From contig NZ_NSBT01000037.1 in assembly GCF_002285435.1 (NCBI RefSeq), positions 186,001 through 250,000 of the forward strand: a stretch of DNA of 64,000 nt. The letters run 5' to 3'. Shown here one piece after another: positions 45,076-54,473 of this stretch. A program made the translations under genes and the position numbers. The DNA is from Actibacterium ureilyticum (lineage in GTDB: Bacteria > Pseudomonadota > Alphaproteobacteria > Rhodobacterales > Rhodobacteraceae). Below the pieces are notes generated by a model that saw only the letters and a program-made list of their open reading frames with translations, was not told the origin of the DNA and searched no databases. The first letter of the stretch is position 1. Each line of letters opens with the position of its first letter.

Positions 45076-46389
45076 CTATGCCTGATCGCCGCGCAGCAAC
45101 GCCCCCAGCGCGGCCAGATCCGGCCCCGTCGCATCCGTGGTCACATCCCACAGCCGGGTCGCAATATCGTCGCCCAGCAACGCCCCGGCCTTGTGCCGCA
45201 GCTTGGCCGCGCGCACGTCCAGCGCCATGGGGGCGTTCAGGTCGTGGCGCGCCGTCAACACGCGGCCATCGACCAGGGTCAGGTCCACCTGCGCGGCGGT
45301 TTCGGCCAGACTGTCATCGGCCACCACCGTCACCTTGTCGCGCAAGGCGACAACGGTGGGATCAGCGCAAAGCGCGTCGGTGAAATTGGCGATCGCCCCG
45401 GTGTCATGGCCCAAGAGCGCCATTGCGGCGGTCATGCGATAGCTGAACTTGGCCTCCAACCCCGTTTCGGGGGCGGGGATGTTGCAGACGCTCAGCCAGC
45501 GCGGATGGGTGGTGACGGTCAGGCCGGTGATCGTCGCGGGATCGCAATCGAACTCCGCCAGAGCCTCGAGCATCGCGTGCGTGCCGTGGCAACAGGCGTG
45601 GAACTTGTGGCTGATGGTCTGGAACAGCCAGGCCGTGCCCAACCCGTCCAGCGCGCCCGCATCGGCCGCGCCCGCATGGGTGGGGCCAAAGCCCTGTGGC
45701 CCATCGATCCCGGCGGGGTTCGACACGAAACCGCGCGCGGCCAGCAAAGCGGCCTCGACCCCATTCGCGGCGGCGATCCCGGCGTTATAGGGTTTGCCCA
45801 TGGTGCCGAATTGCGATTTCAGCCCCGCCGCGCGGGTCGACACCAGCCCAAGCGCCTGTGTCATCTGCCGCGCGTCACAGCCCAAGAGCCGCGCCGCCGC
45901 GATGGTGGCGCCAAAGGCACCCGCCGTGGCGGTCTGGTGAAACCCGGTCTGGTAATGCGCCCGGCCCAGCCAGACGCCCACACGGATCGATGCCTCGACC
46001 CCCAGCAGCGCGGCGGTCAGGAAATCGGTGCCGCTGGCGCGCGTGCCCTCGGCCACGGCCACGGCCAATGCCGCGGGGATCACCGCGACGGACGGGTGGC
46101 CGATATGGGCGAAATGCGTGTCGTCGTAATCCAGCGCATGGCTGGCCGCGCCGTTGACCAGCGCCGCGGCGCGGGCTGGCAGGCGGGTTGGGCTGCCGAT
46201 CACGCTGGCCTCGGCCGTGCCGCCGTCTTCCAGCGCCAGACCGCGCGTGATCCGCGCCACCGGCTCGTCGCGCCCCGCGATGCCGCAGGCCGCCCAATCC
46301 AGCAGCGACAGGCGCATCATGTCAAAGGGGGCATCCCCGGCAACGGCCCCGATGCCGAACGCCGCCAGCTTTTGTGCCAATGCCGTCAT
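45076..46389 (-). CDS. MmgE/PrpD family protein
   Basis: Protein of 437 residues of the 2-methylcitrate dehydratase superfamily: NGAASHALDYDDTHFAHIGHPSVAVIPAALA, read here as ALDYDDTH and IGHPSVAVIP, and the YNAGIAAANGVEAALLA region. PrpD dehydrates methylcitrate, but many relatives act on other compounds and there are no prp genes nearby, so the substrate is open. The ATG at 46389 follows AAGGGGGG. The next gene upstream is a COQ10-like gene in the same direction. Confidence 0.88.
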   Translation of the reverse strand: MTALAQKLAAFGIGAVAGDAPFDMMRLSLLDWAACGIAGRDEPVARITRGLALEDGGTAEASVIGSPTRLPARAAALVNGAASHALDYDDTHFAHIGHPSVAVIPAALAVAVAEGTRASGTDFLTAALLGVEASIRVGVWLGRAHYQTGFHQTATAGAFGATIAAARLLGCDARQMTQALGLVSTRAAGLKSQFGTMGKPYNAGIAAANGVEAALLAARGFVSNPAGIDGPQGFGPTHAGAADAGALDGLGTAWLFQTISHKFHACCHGTHAMLEALAEFDCDPATITGLTVTTHPRWLSVCNIPAPETGLEAKFSYRMTAAMALLGHDTGAIANFTDALCADPTVVALRDKVTVVADDSLAETAAQVDLTLVDGRVLTARHDLNAPMALDVRAAKLRHKAGALLGDDIATRLWDVTTDATGPDLAALGALLRGDQA

Positions 46390-46408
46390 GTGCCCCCCTT
46401 CCCGGCGC

Positions 46409-46858
46409 TCAGCCGTATAATGCCGCCGCGCGATCCTCGAACGCCTTGACGACACGCTGCATCGCCTCGCCAAAGACCACACCGATCACGCCCTGCAGGA
46501 TGCGGTTCTTGAATTCGAAATCGACGAAGAAATCGACGGAACAGCCGCCCTCGGGCAGGTCGGCGAAGGTCCAGTGCGATTTGAGGTATTTGAACGGCCC
46601 GTCCAGATATTCGGTGTCGATCCGCCGGTCGGCGGGCCACAGCGTCACCCGGCTGCCGAACCGTTCGCGGAACACCTTGAACGAGATCACCAGGTCGGCC
46701 TCCATCACCTCGGCCCCGTCGGGGCGGGGTGTGCGGCTGCGGATGCGCGCGGCCGCCGTCCAGGGCAGGAAATCGGGATAAGACGCCACATCCGCCACAA
46801 GGTCATACATCTGCTGTGCCGTATAGGGCAGCGTTCGGCTTTCGGAATGGGTCGGCAT
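46409..46858 (-). CDS. COQ10/RatA-like START-domain protein
   Basis: Protein of 149 residues in the polyketide cyclase/COQ10 group: [22 protein letters not shown] at the N-terminus, [14 protein letters not shown] and [18 protein letters not shown]10 relatives bind ubiquinone and help respiration; E. coli RatA binds the 50S subunit. Neither role can be settled here. It lies near lipA, its frequent neighbour in this group, though several genes have been inserted between them. Confidence 0.9.
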   Translation of the reverse strand: MPTHSESRTLPYTAQQMYDLVADVASYPDFLPWTAAARIRSRTPRPDGAEVMEADLVISFKVFRERFGSRVTLWPADRRIDTEYLDGPFKYLKSHWTFADLPEGGCSVDFFVDFEFKNRILQGVIGVVFGEAMQRVVKAFEDRAAALYG

Positions 46859-46927
46859 GGCCCGTTTTTCTTGTTAAAGCTGGCCCCGAGGTTTCCGATA
46901 TGGACGGCAAAATTTCAAGGGGGTCAT

Positions 46928-47485
46928 ATGCCGCAAATGCCTTATGTCATCGACGAGATGATCTCGGCCAAGACCATCGCCGCCCGGGTCGAGGCGCTGG
47001 CGCATGAGATACGCGCCGAATTTGCCGATACCGACAAGCTGGTCGTGGTGGGGCTGCTGCGCGGGTCTTTCGTGTTCATCGCCGATCTGGTGCGCGAGCT
47101 GGATTTGCCGGTCGAGGTCGATTTCCTGGAGGCATCGTCTTACGGCGACGGGATGGAAAGCACGCGCGAGGTGCGCATCCTGAAGGACCTGCGCGGCGCG
47201 ATCGAGGGGCGCGATGTGCTGGTGGTCGAGGATATCGTCGACACCGGCTTCACCCTTGGCCATGTGATCCACATGCTTCAGGGGCGCAATCCCGCGCGGC
47301 TGCGGGTCTGTGCGCTGCTGGACAAGCCGTCGCGCCGCGAGGTGCCGGTCAAGGCCGACTGGACCGGGTTCGAGATACCGGATGAATTCGTCGTGGGCTA
47401 TGGCATCGACTATGCCCAACGCAACCGCAACCTGCCCTTTATCGGCAAGGTGCGGTTTGTGGATGTGTCCGAAAAACCCCAGTGA
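46928..47485 (+). CDS. hpt: hypoxanthine phosphoribosyltransferase
   Basis: Purine salvage enzyme of 185 residues joining hypoxanthine (or guanine) to PRPP. The PRPP-binding motif is [13 protein letters not shown]; the N-terminal loop [10 protein letters not shown] and the base-specific [16 protein letters not shown] segment are also present. The start follows AAGGGGG. It is divergent from the COQ10-like gene. Confidence 0.93.
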   Translation: MPQMPYVIDEMISAKTIAARVEALAHEIRAEFADTDKLVVVGLLRGSFVFIADLVRELDLPVEVDFLEASSYGDGMESTREVRILKDLRGAIEGRDVLVVEDIVDTGFTLGHVIHMLQGRNPARLRVCALLDKPSRREVPVKADWTGFEIPDEFVVGYGIDYAQRNRNLPFIGKVRFVDVSEKPQ

Positions 47486-47561
47486 TCTCAAGGTGATCAC
47501 AAGCCGGGGCTTGGCCTTTTCGCAGTTGCGGCATATGCTGGGCGGGAACAAAGGATCAACC

Positions 47562-48425
47562 ATGACGCGTGCCGCCCCCCTGACACTGGCCCTTGGCCTG
47601 ATTGCCCTGCCGTTGCGGGCCGAGCCGTTGCAGGGCGAGCTGCGGCTGGGCGCGGTCGATACCGATACCGGGACCGAGGCAACGGTGTTTGCCGATTTCG
47701 ACTGGCAGTACCGGCTGGGATCGGGCGGGCTGGCCTTCGGCTCGTACGGTGTCTGGACCGAGGATACGCATCCCCACGAAACCTATGCCACGCTGTTTGT
47801 CGATCTGGGCGGCGGGCAGCTGTCTGCGGGCGTGCCGCGCCCGGCCTATGACCAATTCGCGGTGGCCGCGGTCGATCACGCCTTTCCCAGCCTGGGCATC
47901 AGCTTTGTCGGTTCCACCCGCAGCCACGCCACCGCCGTCGCCGCCGATGGCGCGGGCGTGCCGCTGGGGCTGATGTATCGCGCGGGCGCGGACGATCTGG
48001 GCTGGGCGGTATCGGCCCACGATATCGACCGGACCGACACGCAATTGCTGAGCTTCGGCGCCGGGTTCGCGGTTCAGGACTGGCAGTTTTCGGTCGCGAC
48101 CGAATGGGTCGATGGCCCCGGCGACAGCGATCTGAACGCCAAGATCCAGGGCGGCACCGCCCTGGGATCAGCCTGGTTGAGCGCCAGCTATTTCACCGCC
48201 GGCGCACAGGACGCGCCGGATCTGGCCGAGCTGGCCGCGACCCTGCCGGTGAATGACCGGCTGTCAGCGACGCTGTTTTCCGTCCTGCCGACCGAGGATC
48301 TGGACGACAGCTATCTGGGCGCGGCGGCGCGCTACACCCTGGGCCGCCACGTCGTGCTGGACGCGGCCGCCGCCCATGGCGATGGCGACACCTGGCTTGG
48401 CGCCTCTGTCGGGTTGCAGTTCTGA
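47562..48425 (+). CDS. porin-like outer-membrane protein, unknown
   Basis: Protein of 287 residues with a signal peptide (residues 1-20, ending LRAEP). The rest shows alternating hydrophobic and polar residues and an aromatic C-terminus (SVGLQF), the mark of an outer-membrane beta-barrel; it resembles small porins of the group. An AAAGGA site precedes the start. Function is unknown. Confidence 0.72.
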   Translation: MTRAAPLTLALGLIALPLRAEPLQGELRLGAVDTDTGTEATVFADFDWQYRLGSGGLAFGSYGVWTEDTHPHETYATLFVDLGGGQLSAGVPRPAYDQFAVAAVDHAFPSLGISFVGSTRSHATAVAADGAGVPLGLMYRAGADDLGWAVSAHDIDRTDTQLLSFGAGFAVQDWQFSVATEWVDGPGDSDLNAKIQGGTALGSAWLSASYFTAGAQDAPDLAELAATLPVNDRLSATLFSVLPTEDLDDSYLGAAARYTLGRHVVLDAAAAHGDGDTWLGASVGLQF

Positions 48426-48460
48426 TCCCCTGACCCCGCGCCAGATGCCGCCGCACCGGA

Positions 48461-49012
48461 TCAGCCGGGGACGATCGGCTGCACCGGTTCCTCTTGCGCC
48501 TGCATCAGGGCCTCGAACTCGGGCAGGCCCAGCGTGCCCAGCGTTTCGCCATTGGGGCCCAGGATTTCATAGATCAGACCGTTGGTGACCTTGTTGCTGA
48601 ACCAGGCGATGCAATCCACGTCGCCGCCGCCTTCGGTATGGGGCGCGCCCCCGCCGGGTTTCTGCACGAAGCTGGCGGTCGGGCGAATCTCGGTCAGCGT
48701 GCCGTCGGCATCGTAAAGCCGCAGCTCGCCCTGAATGATGAAGGTGCTGTAATCGGCATGGTGCCTGTGCAGCGCGATGCGCTCATTGGCAGCGAACTTG
48801 AACAGCACGTCCACCACGTTCAGCGTCTTGTCCACGTTCAGGATGTGATACCACAGGTGATCGATCCCCTCGACCGTGTTCCATTTGACATTCGACTGGT
48901 CGAATGCAGCAGCGGCCTGGGAAGCGGCCCGGCTGGCATTGGCGCCCATGGCAACGGCGGCCACGGTGGTTCCGATGGTCGCCAACCCCTCGCGGCGTGT
49001 CAGTTTTGTCAT
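48461..49012 (-). CDS. Tat-type cupin domain protein
   Basis: Protein of 183 residues. The N-terminus has TRREGLATIG followed by a hydrophobic run ending ASRA, a twin-arginine-like signal. The cupin motif is LHRHHADYSTFIIQGELRL (His82, His84/85, Glu96) with a second His in PHTEGG (about 125). It may bind a metal and act on a small molecule, but the substrate is unknown. Just ahead of the ATG lies GGCTTGA/TCAAGCC (49028-49034 with 49050-49056) flanking an imperfect TTCG/CGAA core, a possible operator. Confidence 0.8.
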   Translation of the reverse strand: MTKLTRREGLATIGTTVAAVAMGANASRAASQAAAAFDQSNVKWNTVEGIDHLWYHILNVDKTLNVVDVLFKFAANERIALHRHHADYSTFIIQGELRLYDADGTLTEIRPTASFVQKPGGGAPHTEGGGDVDCIAWFSNKVTNGLIYEILGPNGETLGTLGLPEFEALMQAQEEPVQPIVPG

Positions 49013-49186
49013 CTTGTCCTCCTGTCAGGCTTGAATCGTTCGACGAAACGTCAAGCCGTGAAAAAGGAGCATACCCGCCCGGCGGATGTGCCAGTTTGTT
49101 GCAAGGAAAATGCAAGAAAACTGCAAAAAGCGCCGGATTTGGCACGCAGCCAACGGCGCGCGCGACAGATGCGTTGGGCGCGGCCC

Positions 49187-50137
49187 CTAGCCCAGCTTGG
49201 CCAGCCGCGCCTCGCGCAGCCGCGCGAAATCGTCGCCCGCGTGATAGGACGAGCGTGTCAGCGGCGTGGCCGAGACCATCAGGAAGCCCTTGCCGAACGC
49301 CGCTTTCTCATAGCTGGCGAATTCCTCGGGCGTGACGAACCGGTCGACCGCGTGGTGTTTCGGCGTCGGCTGCAGGTACTGGCCGATGGTCAGGAAATCG
49401 ATATTGGCGGCGCGCATGTCGTCCATGACCTGCAGCACCGATTGCCGATCCTCGCCCAGCCCCACCATGATGCCCGATTTGGTGAACATCGTGGGGTCCA
49501 GCTCTTTGACCCGCTGCAACAGGCGCAGGCTGTGGAAATAGCGCGCGCCCGGGCGCACCTCGGGGTACAGGCCCGGGACGGTTTCCAGATTGTGGTTGAA
49601 CACGTCAGGTTTCGCCGCGACCACGGTTTCCAGCGCGCTGTCGGCGCATTTCAGGAAATCAGGCGTCAGGATCTCGATCGTGGTGGTGGGGCTGCGGTGG
49701 CGCACGGCGCGGATGGTCTGGGCGAAATGCTCGGCCCCGCCATCGTCGACATCGTCGCGGTCAACGGATGTGATCACCACATGGTTCAGCCCCAGCTTCT
49801 GCACCGCATCGGCCACACGGCCCGGTTCGAACACGTCCAGCGCATCGGGGCGTCCGGTGGCGACGTTGCAGAAGGTACAGCCCCGGGTACAGATCTCGCC
49901 CATGATCATCATGGTGGCGTGGCCCTGGCTCCAGCATTCGCCGACATTGGGGCAGCCAGCTTCCTCGCAGACGGTGGTCAGCTTGTGCTCGCGCATGATC
50001 CGGTGGGTGTCGGCATAGCCCTGACCGCCCGGCGCCTTGACCCGGATCCAGGCCGGTTTCTTCGGCTGGACATTGTCGGGGCGATGCGCCTTTTCGGGGT
50101 GGCGCTGTCCGGGGATCTTCAGGTCGCGCGTGCTCAT
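49187..50137 (-). CDS. lipA: lipoyl synthase
   Basis: Radical-SAM enzyme of 316 residues that inserts two sulfurs into octanoyl groups. The auxiliary cluster cysteines are in [12 protein letters not shown] (Cys57, Cys62, Cys68), the SAM cluster cysteines in CTRGCTFC (Cys83, Cys87, Cys90), and the conserved RSSY lies near the C-terminus. GAGGAGG sits 6 bases before the ATG. Confidence 0.96.
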   Translation of the reverse strand: MSTRDLKIPGQRHPEKAHRPDNVQPKKPAWIRVKAPGGQGYADTHRIMREHKLTTVCEEAGCPNVGECWSQGHATMMIMGEICTRGCTFCNVATGRPDALDVFEPGRVADAVQKLGLNHVVITSVDRDDVDDGGAEHFAQTIRAVRHRSPTTTIEILTPDFLKCADSALETVVAAKPDVFNHNLETVPGLYPEVRPGARYFHSLRLLQRVKELDPTMFTKSGIMVGLGEDRQSVLQVMDDMRAANIDFLTIGQYLQPTPKHHAVDRFVTPEEFASYEKAAFGKGFLMVSATPLTRSSYHAGDDFARLREARLAKLG

Positions 50138-50246
50138 GCTGGGCCTCCTCCGCCTATGGGCTGGTTCTAGCGCGTTTGTGCGCCCGTTCCAAGCCGCCCC
50201 GCCGCAACCCGGCCCTGCGCCGGGTGCAGGACGGTGTCGCCGGCGC

Positions 50247-50855
50247 TCAGGCGGCCACAGATACCGGCGCGCGGACGGGCATTGCGGGCACGGGACGGGG
50301 TTCGGGATCCTGGGCATAGATGCCCCAGCGCGCGTCCCAGGCCCCGGCCGCCGGGCAATGCAGCAGCACGCCGGTATTGGCCCACAGGATCTCTTCCTCG
50401 GCAAAGCCCAGCTCGGTCAGTGCCAGCGCCGCGCGAGCCGGGCGCTGAGCCACGCCCGCACGGTCGCGCAGGTCGCGGGCGGCGATCAGCCGGTGTTCCT
50501 GTCCGCCATGGCGCGCGGCCTCGACCGGGCACAGAACGCCCTGCCCCGGCATCAGCACCAGGTCGCTACAGGCGCCCAGCGTGCCGCCAGCGATCCGCAC
50601 CGGCAGGATCCCCGCCGTGATCAGCGCGTCGCGGGTGACGAAATGGCGGCGCACCGCCTGTACCTGGCGCAGACCGCCGTCGAAGCTGTGGATGCGGTCG
50701 CCCACGGTGATCGCATCGACCGGGCGCCAGCCGCTTTCGGTTTCCAGCAGCGTGCCGCCGGTCAGGCCGCGAAACGCGGTGGGCCGGTGCGGGGCGACGA
50801 TGCGGGCGGCGTCGGTCTGAGCGGGGTCGAACTGAGCGGGATCTTGGTGGAACAT
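50247..50855 (-). CDS. Hint-fold protein lacking the splicing residues
   Basis: Protein of 202 residues related to the Hint_2 (hedgehog/intein) proteins common in Rhodobacteraceae: [23 protein letters not shown], then [13 protein letters not shown] and [11 protein letters not shown]. The nucleophile Cys that usually starts the domain is a Thr (residue 35), and the block B His (normally in a PQH-type motif) is Gln105. It is unlikely to self-process. No signal peptide; the start follows GAGGAG. Function unknown. Confidence 0.75.
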   Translation of the reverse strand: MFHQDPAQFDPAQTDAARIVAPHRPTAFRGLTGGTLLETESGWRPVDAITVGDRIHSFDGGLRQVQAVRRHFVTRDALITAGILPVRIAGGTLGACSDLVLMPGQGVLCPVEAARHGGQEHRLIAARDLRDRAGVAQRPARAALALTELGFAEEEILWANTGVLLHCPAAGAWDARWGIYAQDPEPRPVPAMPVRAPVSVAA

Positions 50856-51393
50856 CGGGTCTCTCCTCGGGTATGGGGTCATGTCGTCCTGTCCAATTGG
50901 GGCCCCTCAATTCTGCCCGATTTTTGTCATATCCGCGGCTCATAAATGGCACCTTTTCGCCACGAGAACCAATGCCGTGCACAACCTTTGATTTAGCCGT
51001 GCGCCGACAACTCAATTAAGATTCCATTTACCGAGATCGCCCGTTTCGGCACGATTTCAGGGGGATAGCCGCTCTTCGCGCCGGTCCGATTCGATTCGTC
51101 CGCGCCCGATTCGGCGCTTGAGCCGCCCCCGCCACGGTGGATGCGCCGTTAGCGATTGTGGCGCGCCGACGCGGGGCGGCCACAAAGATGAACGCCGCCG
51201 GGCGCCGCCCCCGGCCACGGGCGTGCCGAAACCTGTGGCCCCCTGCCCTGAATTTACGCAACGGCATGGCTTTTTGCCGCCGATCCGCGCCCGGGCGGAT
51301 ATTGGCGTTGAAGCGCTGTCTGGAATCGTTCTAAGCACGGATCAGATCATGCTGCCCCGCAGCAATCTCATTTCAGATCGACAGGAGAGTCCG
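50856..51393. other. 538-base gap upstream of the peroxiredoxin
   Basis: No convincing gene on either strand. A perfect palindromic hairpin ATCCGC/GCGGAT with a GCCCGG loop lies at 51283-51300, about 95 bases before the peroxiredoxin start. The left third is less GC-rich. Promoters for the Hint gene and the peroxiredoxin must be here. Confidence 0.5.
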
Positions 51394-51942
51394 ATGAAAA
51401 CAGGTCACAAGCTGCCCCAGGTCACGTTCCGCACCCGTGTCCGCGACGAAAGCATCGACGGCCCGAACCCCTTTCGCTGGCAGGACATGACGACCGACGA
51501 TTATTTCGCCGGCAAGCGCGTGGTGCTGTTTTCGCTGCCGGGCGCGTTCACGCCGACCTGCTCGACCTATCAGCTGCCCGGGTTTGAAAACGGGTTTGCC
51601 GATTTCGCGGCCCAGGGCGTCGACGCGATCTATTGCATGTCGGTCAATGACAGCTTCGTCATGAACAAATGGGCCGAGGCGCAGGCGCTGGAAAACGTCA
51701 AGGTGATCCCCGATGGCGCGGGCGAATTCACCCGCCGCATGGGGATGCTGGTGCACAAGGACAATCTGGGCTTCGGGCTGCGCTCGTGGCGCTATGCCGC
51801 CGTGGTCAAGGATGGCGTGATCGAGGCGTGGTTCGAAGAGCCGGGCCTGGCCGACAACCACGCCGAAGACCCCTATGGCGTGTCCTCGCCCGAGACCGTG
51901 CTGAACTGGCTGGTCGAGGACGCACAGGGCGCCGCGGCCTGA
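51394..51942 (+). CDS. peroxiredoxin (Prx5-like, AhpC/TSA)
   Basis: Peroxidase of 182 residues. The peroxidatic Cys56 is in PGAFTPTCSTYQLPGFE, the Prx5 signature. A second Cys at 81 (AIYCMSV) sits where Prx5 proteins often carry one. It reduces hydrogen or organic peroxides. AGGAGAG precedes the start, and a terminator follows. Confidence 0.93.
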   Translation: MKTGHKLPQVTFRTRVRDESIDGPNPFRWQDMTTDDYFAGKRVVLFSLPGAFTPTCSTYQLPGFENGFADFAAQGVDAIYCMSVNDSFVMNKWAEAQALENVKVIPDGAGEFTRRMGMLVHKDNLGFGLRSWRYAAVVKDGVIEAWFEEPGLADNHAEDPYGVSSPETVLNWLVEDAQGAAA

Positions 51943-51971
51943 TATCGGGCGGCCACAGATCGGATTTCAGA

Positions 51972-52002
51972 CGGGCGTCCGGGGATCGGGCGCCCGTTTT
52001 TT
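51972..52002 (+). terminator. terminator of the peroxiredoxin gene
   Basis: CGGGCG (51973-51978) pairs with CGCCCG (51991-51996), followed by TTTTTT. Confidence 0.8.
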
Positions 52003-52061
52003 GATGCGCTTTCGCGGCGCGCGGGGCATAGTCGGGGCGCACACCGATCCGAAAGTCAGCC

Positions 52062-52778
52062 ATGGCGCACAGCACGTTGAGCGGCCGCCTCGCCAGAACG
52101 CAACAATTCCTGAAACAGATCGTCTATGGCGGCAATGACGGCATCGTCACGACCTTTGCCGTCGTGTCGGGCTTTGCCGGGGCGTCGGCCGACGGGACCG
52201 CCCAGATCGGGGCGCTGGCGGTGCTGGTCTTCGGGCTGGCGAACCTGTTTGCCGATGGCGTGTCGATGGGGCTGGGCGAGTTTCTGTCGGCGCGATCGCA
52301 GCGCAAGCTTTATCAGGCGCGGCGCGGCGATCTTCAGGCGCGGGTCCGGCTGGACCCGGCCGAGGCCGCGCGCGATCTTGCCGCGCAGTTCGAACGGCGC
52401 GGCATGGCCCCCGCCGATGCCGCCCGGATCACCGCCTGCCTGCAAGGGGACGAAGGCGTGACCACCGAGCTGCTGATGCGATGGAGCGCCGACCAACCCG
52501 CCCCGGCGGACGGGCCTGCGGGAATGAACGGGCTGGTGACATTCCTGGCGTTCCTGCTGTTCGGGTCGATCCCGCTGGCACCCTATTTCATCCATGCCGA
52601 CGGCTCGCATAATTTCGCGCTGTCGGTCGGGGCCACATTCGTCGCACTGACCGCGCTGGGCCTGTTGCGGTCGAACGCGACGGGCGAACCCGTCGCGCGC
52701 TCGGTCGGGGAAACCGTGGTGATCGGCGGGCTTTGCGCCGCGATCGCCTTCGGTGTCGGTCATCTGGTGGGGGGCTGA
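52062..52778 (+). CDS. VIT1/CCC1 family transporter
   Basis: Membrane protein of 238 residues. The family start IVYGGNDGIVTTFAVVSGFAGA is clear, followed by FADGVSMGLGEFLS and then a cytosolic helical domain and three more membrane segments. Relatives move iron or manganese. It stands next to a peroxiredoxin, perhaps linked by oxidative stress, but a terminator separates them. It converges on the DUF6456 gene. Confidence 0.9.
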   Translation: MAHSTLSGRLARTQQFLKQIVYGGNDGIVTTFAVVSGFAGASADGTAQIGALAVLVFGLANLFADGVSMGLGEFLSARSQRKLYQARRGDLQARVRLDPAEAARDLAAQFERRGMAPADAARITACLQGDEGVTTELLMRWSADQPAPADGPAGMNGLVTFLAFLLFGSIPLAPYFIHADGSHNFALSVGATFVALTALGLLRSNATGEPVARSVGETVVIGGLCAAIAFGVGHLVGG

Positions 52779-52790
52779 GGGGGGGGCACC

Positions 52791-53951
52791 CTAGCCGATC
52801 AGATCGCCCCCCATCCCGGCCTGGGCGTCGTAATGCGCCCGCAGCCGTTGCAGCGCGATCCGCAGCACGATCTTGCCCGACCGGGCCGACCAGCCCATGC
52901 GCTTTTCGGCGGTTTCCAGACCTTCGAGGAAGCAGCAGCAGCGCAGCACCACATCGCCCAGCCCCGGTCCCAGCTCGCGCAGCGCGCCGGCCACCCGGTC
53001 ACGCGCAGCGCGCGGCCCCTCGGCCGGGCCGCTGCCGCCGAAGCTGCCCCGGTCGCCCGCCGTCAGGAACCGGTCCCAGTTCTGGGTCACGCGCGGCCCC
53101 ATCTGGGCCAGCTCGAAATCCTCGCGCAGGCGCTCGCCCGCCGCGACCAGCTCCGGCGACAGGAAGGGGCGGCCATCCTTGTCCTTGCGCCGCGCCAGCA
53201 GCGCCAGCGGGCTTTCGGCCAGGTTATAGCGGATCTTCTGCGCCTTTTCGCCCGCGGCATCGGGGATTTCACGCGTCGCCCAGACACGGTGCTGATCGGC
53301 AAAGGGCATCGGCGCCTCGGCAAAGCCGGGCTGGCGGCCGGTGTCCTCGGCCAACAGACGTTTCAGCGCGCTGCGCCCCACCCCGGTGATGCGATAGGTG
53401 GCGATGCGCCCTGGCCGGTCGCACAGGATCCAGTCGTTCAACGCAAACGCCTCGGCCACCACCCGCTCGATTACCGCGATCCGCGTGGGCTGCGCGTCGC
53501 CGCTGTCCTTCAGCACCGCCGCCTTTTCCAGTTCGGGCGAGATCACAAGATAGGCGTTGGTTTCGCACAGGCGCCGCAGGATACGGCGGGCTTCACGGTT
53601 GACGGTGGCGTCATCGACCGGGGTGCGCAGCGGGCGCAGGGGAGCTGTCATGTCTTGGCTGTCCTCTTGTTGATTGATTGGCAGAAAAGCCGCCCCAAGC
53701 CGGGTCAGGGCGCTGTCGACCAGCGGATCGTCGCGGCGCTGTTCGCATCGCCGGATCTGCCGCAGGATGGTCGAGGGATGCAGGCCGCAGGCGCGCGCCA
53801 GGCTTCGGATCGTCTGGCCCGTTTCGGTATGGGCCAGATAGAATCTGACTGTATCGGGCACCCAGAGCGGCATCATCGCCGCCGTTGCAGATTGAGCCAT
53901 CATGCCTTCCCTGGACACGAGATCCCCCGGTTGGTTGTCGCGCAGCGCCAT
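52791..53951 (-). CDS. DUF6456 helix-turn-helix protein
   Basis: Protein of up to 386 residues. The N-terminal part has a helix-turn-helix (QTIRSLARACGLHPSTILRQIRR). The C-terminal DUF6456 domain contains NLAESPLALLARRKDKDG and ELVAAGERLREDFELAQM, conserved in alphaproteobacteria. No target is known; DNA binding is inferred. Start options are ATG 53951 or 53903/53900, all with purine-rich upstream sequence. It is divergent from the DUF6477 gene. Confidence 0.85.
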   Translation of the reverse strand: MALRDNQPGDLVSREGMMAQSATAAMMPLWVPDTVRFYLAHTETGQTIRSLARACGLHPSTILRQIRRCEQRRDDPLVDSALTRLGAAFLPINQQEDSQDMTAPLRPLRTPVDDATVNREARRILRRLCETNAYLVISPELEKAAVLKDSGDAQPTRIAVIERVVAEAFALNDWILCDRPGRIATYRITGVGRSALKRLLAEDTGRQPGFAEAPMPFADQHRVWATREIPDAAGEKAQKIRYNLAESPLALLARRKDKDGRPFLSPELVAAGERLREDFELAQMGPRVTQNWDRFLTAGDRGSFGGSGPAEGPRAARDRVAGALRELGPGLGDVVLRCCCFLEGLETAEKRMGWSARSGKIVLRIALQRLRAHYDAQAGMGGDLIG

Positions 53952-54143
53952 CCCTTCCCTTGGATGAAGCGAATTCTACCTATGCGTGTATTTCTTACCG
54001 AGCCGTTAAAGGAACGGCCTTTGCGAAGAATTGAATCTTTTCGATAAACCCTTCTTAAACCGACGTTCGCCGGATCGCCGCCATCCGCAACACCCGCTCA
54101 GGTTGTTCAATATGGTCCCGACACATCAACCGGAGGCTGACCG

Positions 54144-54446
54144 ATGACCGATACCCTGACCCTTGTGAAAGCACTGCGCCGTCCCCGGCTTCTGATCCGT
54201 GCCGCGCGGTACGGCATGACGGATTACCGCCGCGACCGCGATCTGCGGCGGCTTCTGCGGGGGGCGCGCCTGCCCAGCCCGTCCCAGGCGCTGGGCGCGT
54301 TGATCGAACAGGAGGCACGGCTGGAGGAAACCCGGCAATCGGGCGATGCGGCCTATTCGATCAGCCGCCATATCGAGCTGCTAATCGCCATGATGGCCGA
54401 GGCGCGGCTGATCCCGGTCAACCGCGACGGTCCGGCGGGCGCCTGA
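54144..54446 (+). CDS. DUF6477 family protein
   Basis: Basic protein of 100 residues with a helical, Arg-rich start (KALRRPRLLIRAARYGMTDYRRDRDLRR) and a central EQEARLEETRQSGDAAYS motif. It appears beside DUF6456 genes in Rhodobacteraceae. CGGAGG is 8 bases before the ATG. No function known; the pairing suggests a shared regulatory role. Confidence 0.82.
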   Translation: MTDTLTLVKALRRPRLLIRAARYGMTDYRRDRDLRRLLRGARLPSPSQALGALIEQEARLEETRQSGDAAYSISRHIELLIAMMAEARLIPVNRDGPAGA

Positions 54447-54453
54447 GCCCGCC
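54434..54453. terminator. hairpin between convergent genes
   Basis: GGCGGGC/GCCCGCC (54434-54440 with 54447-54453) with a 6-base loop spanning the DUF6477 stop codon. No T-run. Confidence 0.4.
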
Positions 54454-54473
54454 GCCCAGGCCCCCGAACGCTG

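Noticed and set aside
51118-51393. N-terminal extension of the peroxiredoxin
   Set aside because: The upstream frame has no conserved residues and the ATG at 51394 has a strong ribosome site and the expected protein length.
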